64,000 nucleotides of DNA, from the NCBI GenBank assembly GCA_022497145.1, contig MU385911.1:1-64000 (forward strand), in the 5' to 3' direction. The translations under genes and the position numbers were made by a program. The DNA comes from Rostrohypoxylon terebratum (taxonomy: Eukaryota; Ascomycota; Sordariomycetes; Xylariales; Hypoxylaceae). A model generated the notes under the pieces. It was not told the origin of the DNA. It saw only the letters and a program-made list of their open reading frames with translations, and did no database searches. Positions 35,142 to 46,653 of the stretch are shown piece by piece (the stretch's first letter is position 1; every line of letters begins with the position of its first letter).

Positions 35142-35166
35142 GTTAGGGTTGTTAGGGTTGGTTAGG
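35142..35166. repeat. Telomere-like GTTAGGGTT repeats
   Basis: Two adjacent GTTAGGGTT units followed by GTTAGG. The hexamer TTAGGG is the common fungal telomere unit, but only two copies occur and flanking DNA is ordinary, so this may be chance. Confidence 0.5.
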
Positions 35167-35655
35167 TACTATGCAGTAGGCAGTACTAGGTAGGGATTAA
35201 AGACTTTTAGACTGTGACTTAGAACTTAGAACTTAGGTACTAGGTATTTAACGGTAAATGCCTAAGAAACCGAAGAAGCTAAGAAACTAAGAACGGTAAA
35301 CCTCGAAAATGGAAATAATGCGATGCGCCGCGCCGCGAAAATGAAAAGGAAGTTCACTTCACAATGACGGATGACGCTCCAAGTCGAGTCGGATCTAATC
35401 TTCAACCTTCAAAAAAAAAAAAGTAAGAAAAGGGGTCAAGATCAGAATTACTAGGTACGAGCTGAAGAGAAGGGGGGGTTAAGTTAGTAAAAAAGAAGTA
35501 GCGGTCGAATGCGTGAAAGCGTAAGAGTGTGAAAGTGACGGAGTGACGAAAGGAGATTGGGGGGAACATCGGGATGGGGATAAGGGATAAGAATAGCGAA
35601 CGCGGACAGGAACCAGATCGAACTGACGAACCAGAGGCAACGAAGGGCAACGCAA

Positions 35656-35679
35656 CAGGCGAACAGGCGAACAGGCGAA
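35656..35679. repeat. (CAGGCGAA)3 tandem repeat
   Basis: Three exact 8-bp units in the SFP1 upstream region. Confidence 0.7.
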
Positions 35680-36040
35680 CAAGAAGAAGCCAAGATGCAT
35701 CTGGAGCGGCGGATGGACAAATCCTGACCAGTGACTTGACTAAGGTCTCTAGGGTACGTACATCATAAGGAAAATAAGGTAATAAGTTAATATAACTTAT
35801 TAGTCCCAAGCAACTTACAGGATTATATGACCGTGACTGTGACCGCAGTTGTTTCTGCAGTTCTGCGCTTCTGCCGTTGGCAACAGAGTAGAGTCCTCAA
35901 AGTGGTAACATGAAAGTCGTATTGCCGTATCGTGGTATTGTAGGAACCCTTTCCAAGCCTGTCGTGCCACTTCGCAACTAGACCTTCACGTACGTCTGTG
36001 TAACGCCTTATGTGCGCATCGTACGCGTATGGGTATTTAT

Positions 36041-36135
36041 ATGTAGGCGATGTAGGTGATGTAGGTATGTAATGTAGGTAGGTAGGTTTTGTATGTGTTA
36101 TAGGTGATGTAAGTGATGGATGTAATAGATGTGAG
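36041..36135. repeat. Degenerate GATGTAGGT-type minisatellite
   Basis: About 95 bp of imperfect GATGTAGG, GTAGG and GATGTAA units in non-coding DNA. No unit is exact throughout. Confidence 0.5.
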
Positions 36136-39100
36136 TGTATACCTTTTCGTGTATAGTATGTATGTGCCTAGGTAAGCTTAATGAGAACAACGGGTCATCC
36201 CACAGTTGAGATGGGATATCCAGAGATCCAGATGTCGTTTTTTAGTGTTTGCTGTCCGATCGTTGGTCGAGATTAACGCTAGGATGACGGCGGTATGTAT
36301 GGGGTTGGTCGTCCCGGATAGTGATCAAAGCTTGGTAAAACCAAACACACAGTAAAACAATATAATAACCCGCGTGCGCGATCCGCCCGATAAAATATTA
36401 CACAGTTCAGATCTGTGCAAGTTCCGAGTTGCCGGGGAGATTTCACACGACAATATGCGATATAGATGAGATGACAATAAATACGTATAACAAATATACG
36501 GTAAAGCTCCACAAGGTGTAGAAATCACGATCCGCAAAAGGCACGAGACCTCTCCGAGTTGTTGGTAACAAGTCACCCTACTGGGTAGCTTCAGGAAGCC
36601 AGCTTAACCAGGGAACCAGGTAGCCTTATTGGTTTACCTAGCGGAGGCGAATGAGCTCGGACGGAAACGTAACTCTCTCGCCTCTGAGACCTCTGGGACG
36701 TGGACGTAAACGTAAAAACGCCGCAGCCACCCGCTGTCAGAGATACTTCAGACGAACACTAAATCCCGAGTTTAGACTTTCAGAAAACGTTGCCGCCGCG
36801 GACTTAAGGCTCCTTAGTCGAAGCTAAAGTCGTGTCGTGTGCGTGTGCGTGTGGGCGATGACAGAAAACATCAAACACCAATGATAGGTTTCCAAGTCCA
36901 GGTACAAGGTCTTAGGTTCGAGTCGAAGCTGGAGTTGCAGTTGCAGTTGCAGTAGTTGAGCTTCTTGGCCTTGGCTCTTAGTCTTGAGCTCTTTCACCCT
37001 TGGTCCTTGTCGTAGCGGATGTTCAGGATGATATGTTGAGATCGATCATCAACTTAGTCAGGTTGTGCAGCAGATACTACTGCGAGAGGTTGCACGACAT
37101 CAGATGGAGGAAGGATTATAATTATGATGAGCTGTCTTTAATCCCGAGTCGAGATCTGGCGGTATGTAGGTCGAAGAATCGAGGCTGTCTGGATATCCGT
37201 TTTAGGTACGGATACGGATATCTTCCCGCCAACGTGATCGAAAATAGCAACCCTCTGAGGGATTTCGAGAGGAAGTGATCAGGGAAAATATGCAAATATT
37301 AATATATCGTATGCATCAGTTCTTGTATCTACTTAGGTAGGGATCAAATACACATATATATGTATGCATGCACGTAGGATAATGGTTATTTAATACATAG
37401 TACGATCCGTTCGATCCATCACAACAATATAATGCGCGGCTAGACTTGTGGAGATTCCTTATTCCCTACGTCTTGGATACTACCTGAGCAAGGCAATGGG
37501 GCTACTAAGCTGTTGGGTAACTAACCAAGTAATAGCATCGGTCCAGGATGACCCAAGATGGCCCAGGATGTCTATATGGATATCTAAGTCTATTACAATT
37601 TAGGCGCGTGGGATAGGATGGAACTAGTTACACACGAATTTGATGTTTGTAATTGTCACCGAACCACTCTAAACCAGTTCTACTCAATCTAACGGCGAGA
37701 TCCTAACCTCAGTTGGGTTATGGTCAGAGTTATATGTGGGCAACTAGTTTCGTTGTAACCTCGTTTGGATTTTGGATCGTCTGGCTTCACTTCGCACAGT
37801 TATTTGCGTATTCGCGAGGGGAAAGAAGACTCAAGCGAGGTTAAACAACTCCGGGGGTGGCCGTCTAAGACCGATACCAAGCTATGTATGTTGATCAGCG
37901 ACGCCCGTACCCATATCTTAGAAAGGCTAGGAGCCACGGTACATTATGGCATCCATCTCATCGCCCTCAAGGAAACCTTTTATATGTGACTATCAGAATG
38001 AACCATATATTGAACTAGAATGAGCAAGGATGTATGTAAGAGCTGGTGAGTCAGTAAGTTACATAGTAGATGGAAAGGTTTGTTTTTGGTCAGGCTGATA
38101 CCAGTATTGTTGAAACTTCGAAACAAACCATCATTAATAACACCTAAGTAATACCATAGCCGTGAAATAATACCGGCACGGTGAACGGTTGGGCATCGTG
38201 TGTTGATTCATAACTACACCATTCCAATCGTTGGAAGAGATGGTGTGGGAACTCACAAGGCTCCACGCTCCATATTCACATAAGTCTGTTACGGATTTAG
38301 GGAACCAAATGGACACTAGAGCCTAGAGGCATATCGTAATGCAGTAACAAAGGAACTAGGGGGGTTTGGGCGATTCTACACGATCACCGATTAAGGAAAG
38401 CCGATGCGTATGAAATTAGCAGGGACCCGGCTGAGGATTTCATTGAACCATGTTTTAAAGCTTTAGATCCAGCAGATCAAGCATCCAGCCGCCGAATAAT
38501 AAATAATAATCTTAAACTTACCTACATAGTATTCTCCAGGGCTGGCTACTTCTCCACGAGTTGTTGTTACAGTATTATTTGCGGTTTTTTTTCTAAACAG
38601 GTTTTGTTACAGAGGTTGGTCGGATCTGTTGATCCTAGAATCTGGGGAACGATGAGACCAAAGTCTCTCAAATCTCCCCAGTATCTTCCCCCAGCTATTA
38701 ACCCCCTGTTCACTTCGTCCTTTTTTTTATCCTGTGCGCGACTTGTGCTTAATACCTACCTAGTACCTAAAGGGCTGCCAAATTTGATGTCATGCTCGTG
38801 CGTCATAGTCCCTACTGCGTATATACCACAAGTAGACTAGCTTCTATGCATAACATCGATGGATATTCTTGGTATACTATGTACATAGTATTGTTAAAAG
38901 GCTAAGAGATCCTAGTAGTCTGGTTACTGTTTGTCATACAACCCCTTCTATGCGTATTATGTACAACCTCACGGACAAATAAGTCTGTTCTAGACAAGGC
39001 TACCCAGCCTCGAGTCTCAGCCATGATAGTCATTTTATCGGGACTGATTGGACGTCATGTGGAAATGGTGGTAGTAAGCAAGCAAGAGAGATTCTGCCAG

Positions 39101-42100
39101 TTGGAGGGACAAAAGATGATGACGGGCAGTATGTATACCACTATGCCTGGTAGGCATGCGATGGTAAGGCATGGTGTAGGCGTGGTAGAGAGTTATGCGT
39201 ACCTACTAGGTAGGTATGATGCGTATGACTCGAGGGACGGATGAATTGAATAAGCTCATTCTCACGCACGGATTGCCACACGATGCGGCCATCAGTACCT
39301 AATAGTAGTAGGTAACCTTACTCCTAATTTATGTGGTTGCATAAAAAACAGACGAACAACTATTACACGTATTATTGTATTATTACCTTTATTACTCGTG
39401 CTGCACCGCAGCATGCATAGTACATACATAAGGCCATAGGACCATAGGTATTCATACCTAGGACAGCCAACGCAATCGGGAATTATGTTTCTTGGTTTTG
39501 ATTTTGGTCTTGGTCTTGGTCTGATACCTGTATGTCTCTCTCCCTTCTATCAAGCTGCAGGCGGTGCCCTGGGCGCCTGCGTGCCCAGGCGCATACCGCC
39601 CCTATGCCGTCCTGTCTAAAGTCGCAAGATATTGAGATACCAAGGTCTAAGACTCTAAGGTCCAAGATACCAAAATACGGGAACAGAACCAATGTTCTAG
39701 AGTTTTCCCCTTGATAGCGTATAGCGTATAGCGTCCATTCTGTCCGCTCATGTCCCATTCGCTAGATGTTGCCCTGACTCATACGTACAGTACCCGGGCT
39801 CCCGGCGAATGATAATCACATGTGGCTATCGACACCTGGGCACCTATCGACCATCCCGACGCCACTTGGTGAATCAAATTCAAGAGCCTCTCGGACGCCA
39901 CTACTGTCTTCGTACCACTAATCCCGATACGCGCTGACATCTCATTCGACAGTTCTAATATGTATCCCCGTAAGCCGAGGAAACCCAGTCCCGTTGGTGC
40001 GCGTCTTAGACATCTGAACATCCGGCTTACACCCCATATTCTGCCATATTCTGCCATATCCCAAATCCCATGCTTATTCGGAATCCGAGTGCTTCGTAAG
40101 CCTCGGATACCGCAGGAGATGCCGTACTCGGTTCTCTGTCTCTTCTAATTGGTGTCACCTAGTTACACGAACCGGGGGCACGAGTTGTCGCAAACATTCC
40201 TCATTCGGCCAGTTTATGGATATCCAGGAGTTGTTGAGCTTCTACAGTATAGCACTAACAGTACCTACACAGTCTACACAGTTCTTCGCCCCCTTTGCGC
40301 CCTTTGTCTTTGAACAAACTACCGTGACCTCGACATATACATATTACATACATCATCACATACATGATACATACACCTACGTACAAACATCGGCCTCGAA
40401 GAACCAATTGCCTAAACAGGTAGGTAGTTCTCGAAACACAAGGCAATTCAGGGCTGCGTCACGCGGCCGTCGCCCCCTGTTTGGCCTCTTAACCTACCTA
40501 GGCTGTCTTTTTCTTTTGAGGTTCAGCTCGTGCGTTAATTAGTACTTGTTTTCGGAAGCCTCACAATGACGCCGAGCTGAAAAGAGAAAATGAGTTACCG
40601 GTTCTTCGGCCTCGGGGATTTTTTATTTGCTTATCTGGCTTCATGTGAATGAAGATTTCAACAAACCCCTAACCACCAAACCACACATCGGTACATAAGG
40701 CTTTTCATTCACCCGCGAGTATCTGCCACCGCCATCTCTACCGTACAGATCATTATCGTCATCGTCACCCCTCACCCCCTCACCCCCTATTTCTCCCAAC
40801 CCCCTTACTACGTGAAGAATGCCTAACGCATGGCGCATTGGCATATGATGATTAGGTGTGATGGTAATCTTTGGCTTACTTCACATTAAATCTCCGCTAC
40901 TGTGTAGTCTATTCCCATGCTTAATACGTAGTGAACGAATGACGCCCGCGTTCGATATCTTAGCCCCTTCTAGTCGATGCAAGTGCGGGATGTTCGACCA
41001 TGCACAAAATCGATGCTGTTAAACCCCATACTCTCACTCCTCGTGGCTGCGTCGTAAGTCTTACGCGCGACATCATTCCGTGTTCGCGGCGTCGCTATCT
41101 CCTAAATAAGTTTACAAGTTGCGAATCTCCCCGTGTAGAATCTTTAGACCTCGGCGTAAATCAGGATTTCCAAGGCAGTAAGGTCTTTTTGTGTGAGCTC
41201 ACATTGTATGCCTCCCACCTTGCCCCGCGACCGATGAAATGTGGTTCCGCTATTATGACGAAATTGAAGGCTTAGACGGATGTGTCCACGATGCCAATCG
41301 ATGATCTCACTGCCACTCATCGACATAATGCGCTTTTCGATTTATTCACCTGATTTTGATGTCACTTCCGCGGGAACAACTTAAGTGACCAGATATCTGC
41401 TACGCAACAATTACACAAGCCGAATGGTGAGTTGCGGTTGGTCACCTATACTCAATCCCGATTACCCCCTATGCACGTCTCACAACTATTCTATACCGAT
41501 TGGACATGACACTCCTTTCAATAACAATCTGACCTCAGCAACAAGCCAGTATCCCCAGACAGAGTTGCAATTTACCGAGTGAGGTCACCATCTCTGCTAC
41601 GTACGTACGGGACAACACGACACTTCAGCAAGGACGTTCACCGCTTTTTAGCACCAGCCGCCTATAGGATATAGAACTGCCGTAGCGAATCCTGCCAATC
41701 AGAAAAATTGTCGTCTAATATCGTCCTAACGCCTCTTGACTTTGCTGATCCTCTATCCTAGGTGCGGCACGCCGATAGACGACGGAATTGGGAACTAAGA
41801 ACTTGGAAGAAACAAACCCACCAGCTCCCACCACGATCGTCGCAAGGCGCTTATCCTGTAATGATATGCGCTAGCGTCCTTGGACCCTTGAATTAGAGAT
41901 GCTCGAGATGCTTGAGATGCCCACAAAGAGAAATCTCCATTCCCACTTTTCGCATCCCATCCCTTGGACCCTGCAGGGGTAAAATCTACCCTGGTCCGGT
42001 GTCAGCTCCGGCAAAGCTTCACACATTCGTCCACTTCTTTTTTTTTCCCCAAAATCCACATCCACATGCCATCTCGATTTCTTCAACGGAATCCATCGAC

Positions 42101-43708
42101 GGTCCCTTCCCACTTTTGTCCACTTTCGAGCTGCCCAATCCTCGTGCTAGACAGATCCTCCCGCGGAACTACTCAGAACTATGCAGCTATGTTACTATTT
42201 AGAGACGGCATGGATTGAAATATTGTCAAAGCGGAATGCTAATGCCAGAGACGCCATCTCTAGCTGCCCATATTATATCACAGCCACCTGCATTACGTAG
42301 AGACAGCTTCTCGGCTAGCGGCGACTTAATACCTATTTCAATCACAAGCTACCGTCGAAGTGCCGGCTTAACGATGGCCATGTTTGAGAAATGTCAGACT
42401 TTCATTTCCGAGCCGCGTTAGAGCACACAGTATATGTAGCAAGAGCCACACCAAAGACACCAAAGTGCAATTCCTTAGATGGGTACGCTTTCGGAGTTTG
42501 GTCCGACGACTACCACGGTGTCGGTTCGATTGGGAAATTATGATCGATCATCCACGAGCAGCCCCATCTCGGCCGTGACCTTGGATCGCTCTGTGCTCCG
42601 TTCGGATCAAAGTGTTCCTTCTCAGCTCCTTAACGCAGACGTGATATTGCATATACATACCCAAAAGAGAACCGACGTGACTTGGTTCCCTGATCTTAAT
42701 AGATCTCAAGGGTCATAGCACCTTATGAATATGAAGTCGAATCGCCTACGTGTTCATGACTCCCTTTCGTCGGTAATGATTCAAGTAAATAATTGAGCAT
42801 ATCAAATAATGTCGGCTACTCCATCCTATCCATGAGGCGCATAAATCGTCTTGAAGTAGCAGGCACAAGGTATGGATGGCAACAGCTATTACAACATTTA
42901 CCAATACGGTCAAGAGAAAGAAACTCATTCGTCATGCATGGTTTTCGCGAATCCCATCACACCTAGCTCACCTTCCTACCTAAGAATGCTTCCAGAAAAA
43001 GTCGAGCTTGGCTTCGCGAACGACCATGTCAGCTTTAACCGAGACGTACCCACACCTAGCAACACCTAACACACCTAACACCTGCCACCCATGAAACGTT
43101 CCCTGCGTCCTTCCGGCAACTCGTGCGTTCGTCCCGAGCAGCCCTGGCTGAGCCAAGACATCACGAACGCATGGGCGAGCGAGAGCTGACAAGAGACTTG
43201 CCAAGAAGAGGATCGCGGCACGTGATAGGATGCGAACCCTGTGATCGTGAGGCAAGTGATCACTGGATCGTAAGCTCCGATATTTGAGCCGGTGGTCCGC
43301 CTAAGCACGGCGTTTATTTTGTTCTCTTTTTTTTCTTTGTAATCTTGAGTTCGTCTGTTTGTCGTTCGAGCTTGAGCAAGTTTGAGGGCGAGTCCCTCGG
43401 GCTTCTCAAGGGTTGATTCTATTTACCTAGGTCTAAGATGAAGCCCGAACGAACGTATGATTCAGAGGTCACGATCATCATTGGAACCAAAGAACTCTGG
43501 AAATCTGTTCGAGTCAGGTCCGTGTAAATTCCAATTCGAATTGCGAACTTCGAGTCGGGTGTTGATTGAAAGAATGAATGACACGCTGTACCGCCGACTA
43601 CCTGAAGCCCAAAATTCGACCCGTGGCCGGAATTAAAATCTCCAGCGATCGGATTTGCTGCTGCATAAGATCGCTACATTAGCGGCATAGCCCTGCATAG
43701 GGCATATT

Positions 43709-43757
43709 AGAGCACAGAGCACAGAGCATAGAGCATAAGGTATGAGGCATAAGGCAT
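43709..43757. repeat. Degenerate AGAGCACAG/AGAGCATA repeat
   Basis: Successive AGAGCACAG, AGAGCATAG and AGGCATAAGG units in non-coding DNA. A second imperfect array built on GTGGTGCTC follows at 43845-43885. Confidence 0.5.
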
Positions 43758-44135
43758 TGGAAGGTATTAGATGAGCGGTAGGCTGTAGGCTGTCCGGCTG
43801 TAGGCGGTAATACGGTATTAGGTGCGCATGTGGCTTTCTGTAGTGCTCCCCGTGGTGCTCTCGTGGTGCTCCCGTAGTGTTCCTGGATTAGTGGTTGCAA
43901 TTAATGGTTGGAAATACAGGAATACAACAGGTGGCGGACGGAAGACCCCGAGCTATTTGGATACCGATTACGAAAGATAAAATGCTCAAAAATGCTAAAA
44001 AATTACCCAAACCCCGAATTCCCTTGTGTAACCGGGTCCAAACGGCGAGTAGCGGCGCTTAACATTTTTTAACTTTTCCTCTATGAAGTTTAGGTGTGGC
44101 TTGGTTGCTCGTTGCTGCCCCGCCAACTCCCCGAG

Positions 44136-44156
44136 AGAATGATTCGGAATCATTCT
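44136..44156. repeat. Inverted repeat, 9-bp stem, 3-nt loop
   Basis: AGAATGATT, CGG, AATCATTCT form a perfect 9-bp stem about 0.8 kb upstream of RCF2. Function unknown. Confidence 0.6.
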
Positions 44157-44638
44157 GCCCCAAGTGATCCCGACAGACTCCCATTAAAGCCACAGTATTG
44201 AAAGCCACATATCGGGAATAGTTCGGGGTCTTCCCACGCGAGCCGTACCACAATCGCATCGTACCAGACTTGCTCTAAACGTGCCACTTCCAAAGGGTGG
44301 ATTACATCATGTAATTTTTCCCGACTTTCTCCATGCGCCTTGGAAAAAAGCATCGCCAATTTGATGTTGTGTTACTAAGAACCACTACTCCCACCACTTA
44401 CCCATCTGCCCTTTCTTCCCTTGAAATCCCGACCGGGAAATAATTCATATTTCTAAAACGTCTACTCAAAAAACCCTATCGCCGTTTTCCTATTCCTAAG
44501 CCAACCTAGAAACGATAAATATATCCTTTGTGGCGACCTCATGGTACTTGAACCATTTCAATTTGCGACATCAGACATCAAGACATCAAGACATCAGATC
44601 AGATATTACCTAGACACCAAGCTAAGAAACCAATTCAA

Positions 44639-44645
44639 CCAATCG
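44639..44645 (+). promoter_or_regulatory. CCAAT-box (CCAATCG) upstream of RCF2
   Basis: CCAATCG fits the fungal CCAAT-binding-complex consensus CCAATSR and lies about 340 nt before the RCF2 start. A second CCAAT (in AACCAATTC) is just upstream. ATP20, the other respiratory gene here, has the same heptamer at a similar distance. Confidence 0.35.
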
Positions 44646-44980
44646 ACTACTCCGATTAGATAGACGACATACATCCACGAATATTACATATTACTCACCT
44701 TCATACGACCACGTGCCTTACTTCGCAGCAACACAAAAAGGATACGCAGCACAGCAGCTGTAATACGCAAAGGCAAAATCCCTCACGATTGCCGAACTGA
44801 TATCGTCCCATCTCATCGTCGCACCGAAACAAGGAGAAGAGTAATACTAGGCCGGACGAGAGATTGATTTAACACCTCCGCCAAACAATCCACCGGCACC
44901 CAACCCGATTTCATCCATCTCAAACTTAACCTTCATCTTATAACCACATCCGGGTTCCAACCCCACCAAACCCCGCAACA

Positions 44981-45670
44981 ATGAAGGTAATCTCCAAAGA
45001 AGAAGAACAAGCGCACTACGGGCAAGTCCTGCGCGGGGGCTCCATCGGCGGGTCCCTCGGTCTGGCCGCCGGCATGGCAGGCGTCTGGTTCGCCTCGCGA
45101 CGCTACGCCTCCTTCCGGTCCCTGACGGTGCCCTTCCGCGCCTTCCTAGTAACATCCACCGGCACCTTCGGCGCGATCGTGAACGCGGAGCGCTACTCGA
45201 ACGAGTTCCACCGGCGCAACAACCCGATGAACTTCTACGTGGACGAGGCGCAGCGCACGGCCGAGCTGATCCGCCAGAGCGAGACCAGCTGGCAGCGCTT
45301 CTCCACCTGGGGCCGCGAGAACCGCTACAGCATCGTCTTCGCCTCCTGGGTCGCCGCCATGGCCGTCGCCCTCGGCATGGTCGGCCGCAACAAGTACCTC
45401 TCCGCCTCCCAGAAGCTCGTCCAGGCCCGCATGTACGCCCAAGGCCTGACCCTCGCCGTCTTGATTGCTAGCGCCGTCTTCGAGACCGCCGACGCCAAGA
45501 GCGGCACCGGCCGCTGGGAGGTCATCAAGGTCATCGACCCCAACGACCCCGAGCACAAGCACTTGATCGAGAAGAAGGTCCACAAGGAGGAGTACGAGGG
45601 CCAGGACTTGTGGAAGGATATGGTCGCCGCCGAGGAGAAGAGGTTGGCGGCCCAGAGGGCCCAGAAGTAA
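44981..45670 (+). CDS. RCF2: Respiratory supercomplex factor 2 (HIG1 domain)
   Basis: A single exon encodes 229 residues. Rcf2 is an inner mitochondrial membrane protein that associates with cytochrome c oxidase and the III-IV supercomplex. An N-terminal Gly-rich hydrophobic stretch (GGSIGGSLGLAAGMAGVWFA) is followed by a second one near residues 48-64. The HIG1 region lies at roughly 110-170: VFASWVAAMAVALGMVGRNK, then LVQARMYAQGLTLAVLIASA, which contains the QARMYAQ signature. The C-terminus is charged (EKKVHKEEYEGQDLWKDMVA). Nearly all codons end in C or G, a much stronger bias than in the neighbours, and this creates long antisense open frames that are only shadows. The ATG follows CAACA. 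Confidence 0.9.
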   Translation: MKVISKEEEQAHYGQVLRGGSIGGSLGLAAGMAGVWFASRRYASFRSLTVPFRAFLVTSTGTFGAIVNAERYSNEFHRRNNPMNFYVDEAQRTAELIRQSETSWQRFSTWGRENRYSIVFASWVAAMAVALGMVGRNKYLSASQKLVQARMYAQGLTLAVLIASAVFETADAKSGTGRWEVIKVIDPNDPEHKHLIEKKVHKEEYEGQDLWKDMVAAEEKRLAAQRAQK

Positions 45671-46653
45671 ACGGGATAAGGCTTCTTCGTTGAAGTCATC
45701 TGTTCACGCTATCGCTAAACCAGAGAGTACTTAGAAATTGGGAAGAGACGTGATGGCATGACGAAAAAAAAGGAACAACTAGGCTTCTAGGCCAAGCCAG
45801 TCCACACAGATGCTCGTCTCACGAGACATGGGGGCAAGGAAGGGATAGAAGGATAGAGGTTGGACATTCTTGCGTTCTGGATTCCACATATTCAGTCACC
45901 TGCATATATTTCTCTTAGATCATCGTACTGGAGTTTGGGACTGCTTAACGCGGTTGGGGGGGTTTACGTCGAATTCCAAAAGAAAAGGTTCTCTTCCTCT
46001 CTTCTCATCGGTTCGCTTCCATTCGTGTATAAAACACTTCAAAAAGCAGATGCGAGCGCCATACTTCCTTTGCTTCCAATAGACAACCTCCGAAACGCCT
46101 TTGTTTTTCACTACGATTCTTATATCTATTGACCCGCAATTACGAAGGATTATGAGATGGTTTCAAGGTTGGCACAGAAAATCTAGGTGCTGGATACATA
46201 GCGGTGGTGATTAGGAGTACGAAAAAATGGAGGCGGCAAAGTGTGTCAGATAGACGAATGCATTGTGCTTAAATATATTATTACACAACACATAGATCAG
46301 TCAAACATTAGGTCGCTAGGCCACTGGACAGCTTGTAATCGTCATCTCGTGACCTATCATCCATCCAGCCCGTCCTTCGAGATATAAAACCCCTCCCAAA
46401 ACCCCCCCGTCCTAGAACCCCTTTTATCTCCGCAACCCCTGCAAAGCCCTGAAAGACCAACAGATTCGCTAAATAGTAAAGAGTAACCTCTAGCCCTCGT
46501 TCTAGTGTATGCGATACCCCTGATAACCAGGTAGATGCATAGCTTCGTTATCTCCAAATTCTTTCGAATGTGACATCCAATAACATCTTGCTGGAGCCCC
46601 AGATACAATCCTTCAATGCCAAGATATATGGGTAGATGATGTGGATAAGTAGC
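45671..46653. other. Convergent intergenic region (RCF2 / Kelch 3' ends)
   Basis: About 1 kb between two 3' ends. It has no recognisable gene; small open frames around 45860-46132 lack any domain. Confidence 0.6.

Larger units (their letters stand above)
34855..44980. other. 10-kb divergent gene desert between SFP1 and RCF2
   Basis: No gene could be supported. The first 712 nt (34855-35566) lack ATG on the SFP1 strand, and the last 437 nt (44544-44980) lack ATG on the RCF2 strand, so both ends are probably promoter and leader. In between I see tandem repeats (35656-35679, 36041-36135, 43709-43757, 43845-43885), telomere-like TTAGGG units (35142-35166), a 9-bp hairpin (44136-44156) and scattered TAGGTA words. 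Short frames such as 35402-35809 (minus) start at non-ATG codons or lack any domain. Confidence 0.55.

Noticed and set aside
35142..35166. Possible chromosome end (TTAGGG repeats)
   Set aside because: Only two units occur and normal genes lie on both sides; this is at best an interstitial remnant.
35402..35809. 135-codon minus-strand frame upstream of SFP1
   Set aside because: It begins with a non-ATG codon and is a pyrimidine-rich leader-like sequence.
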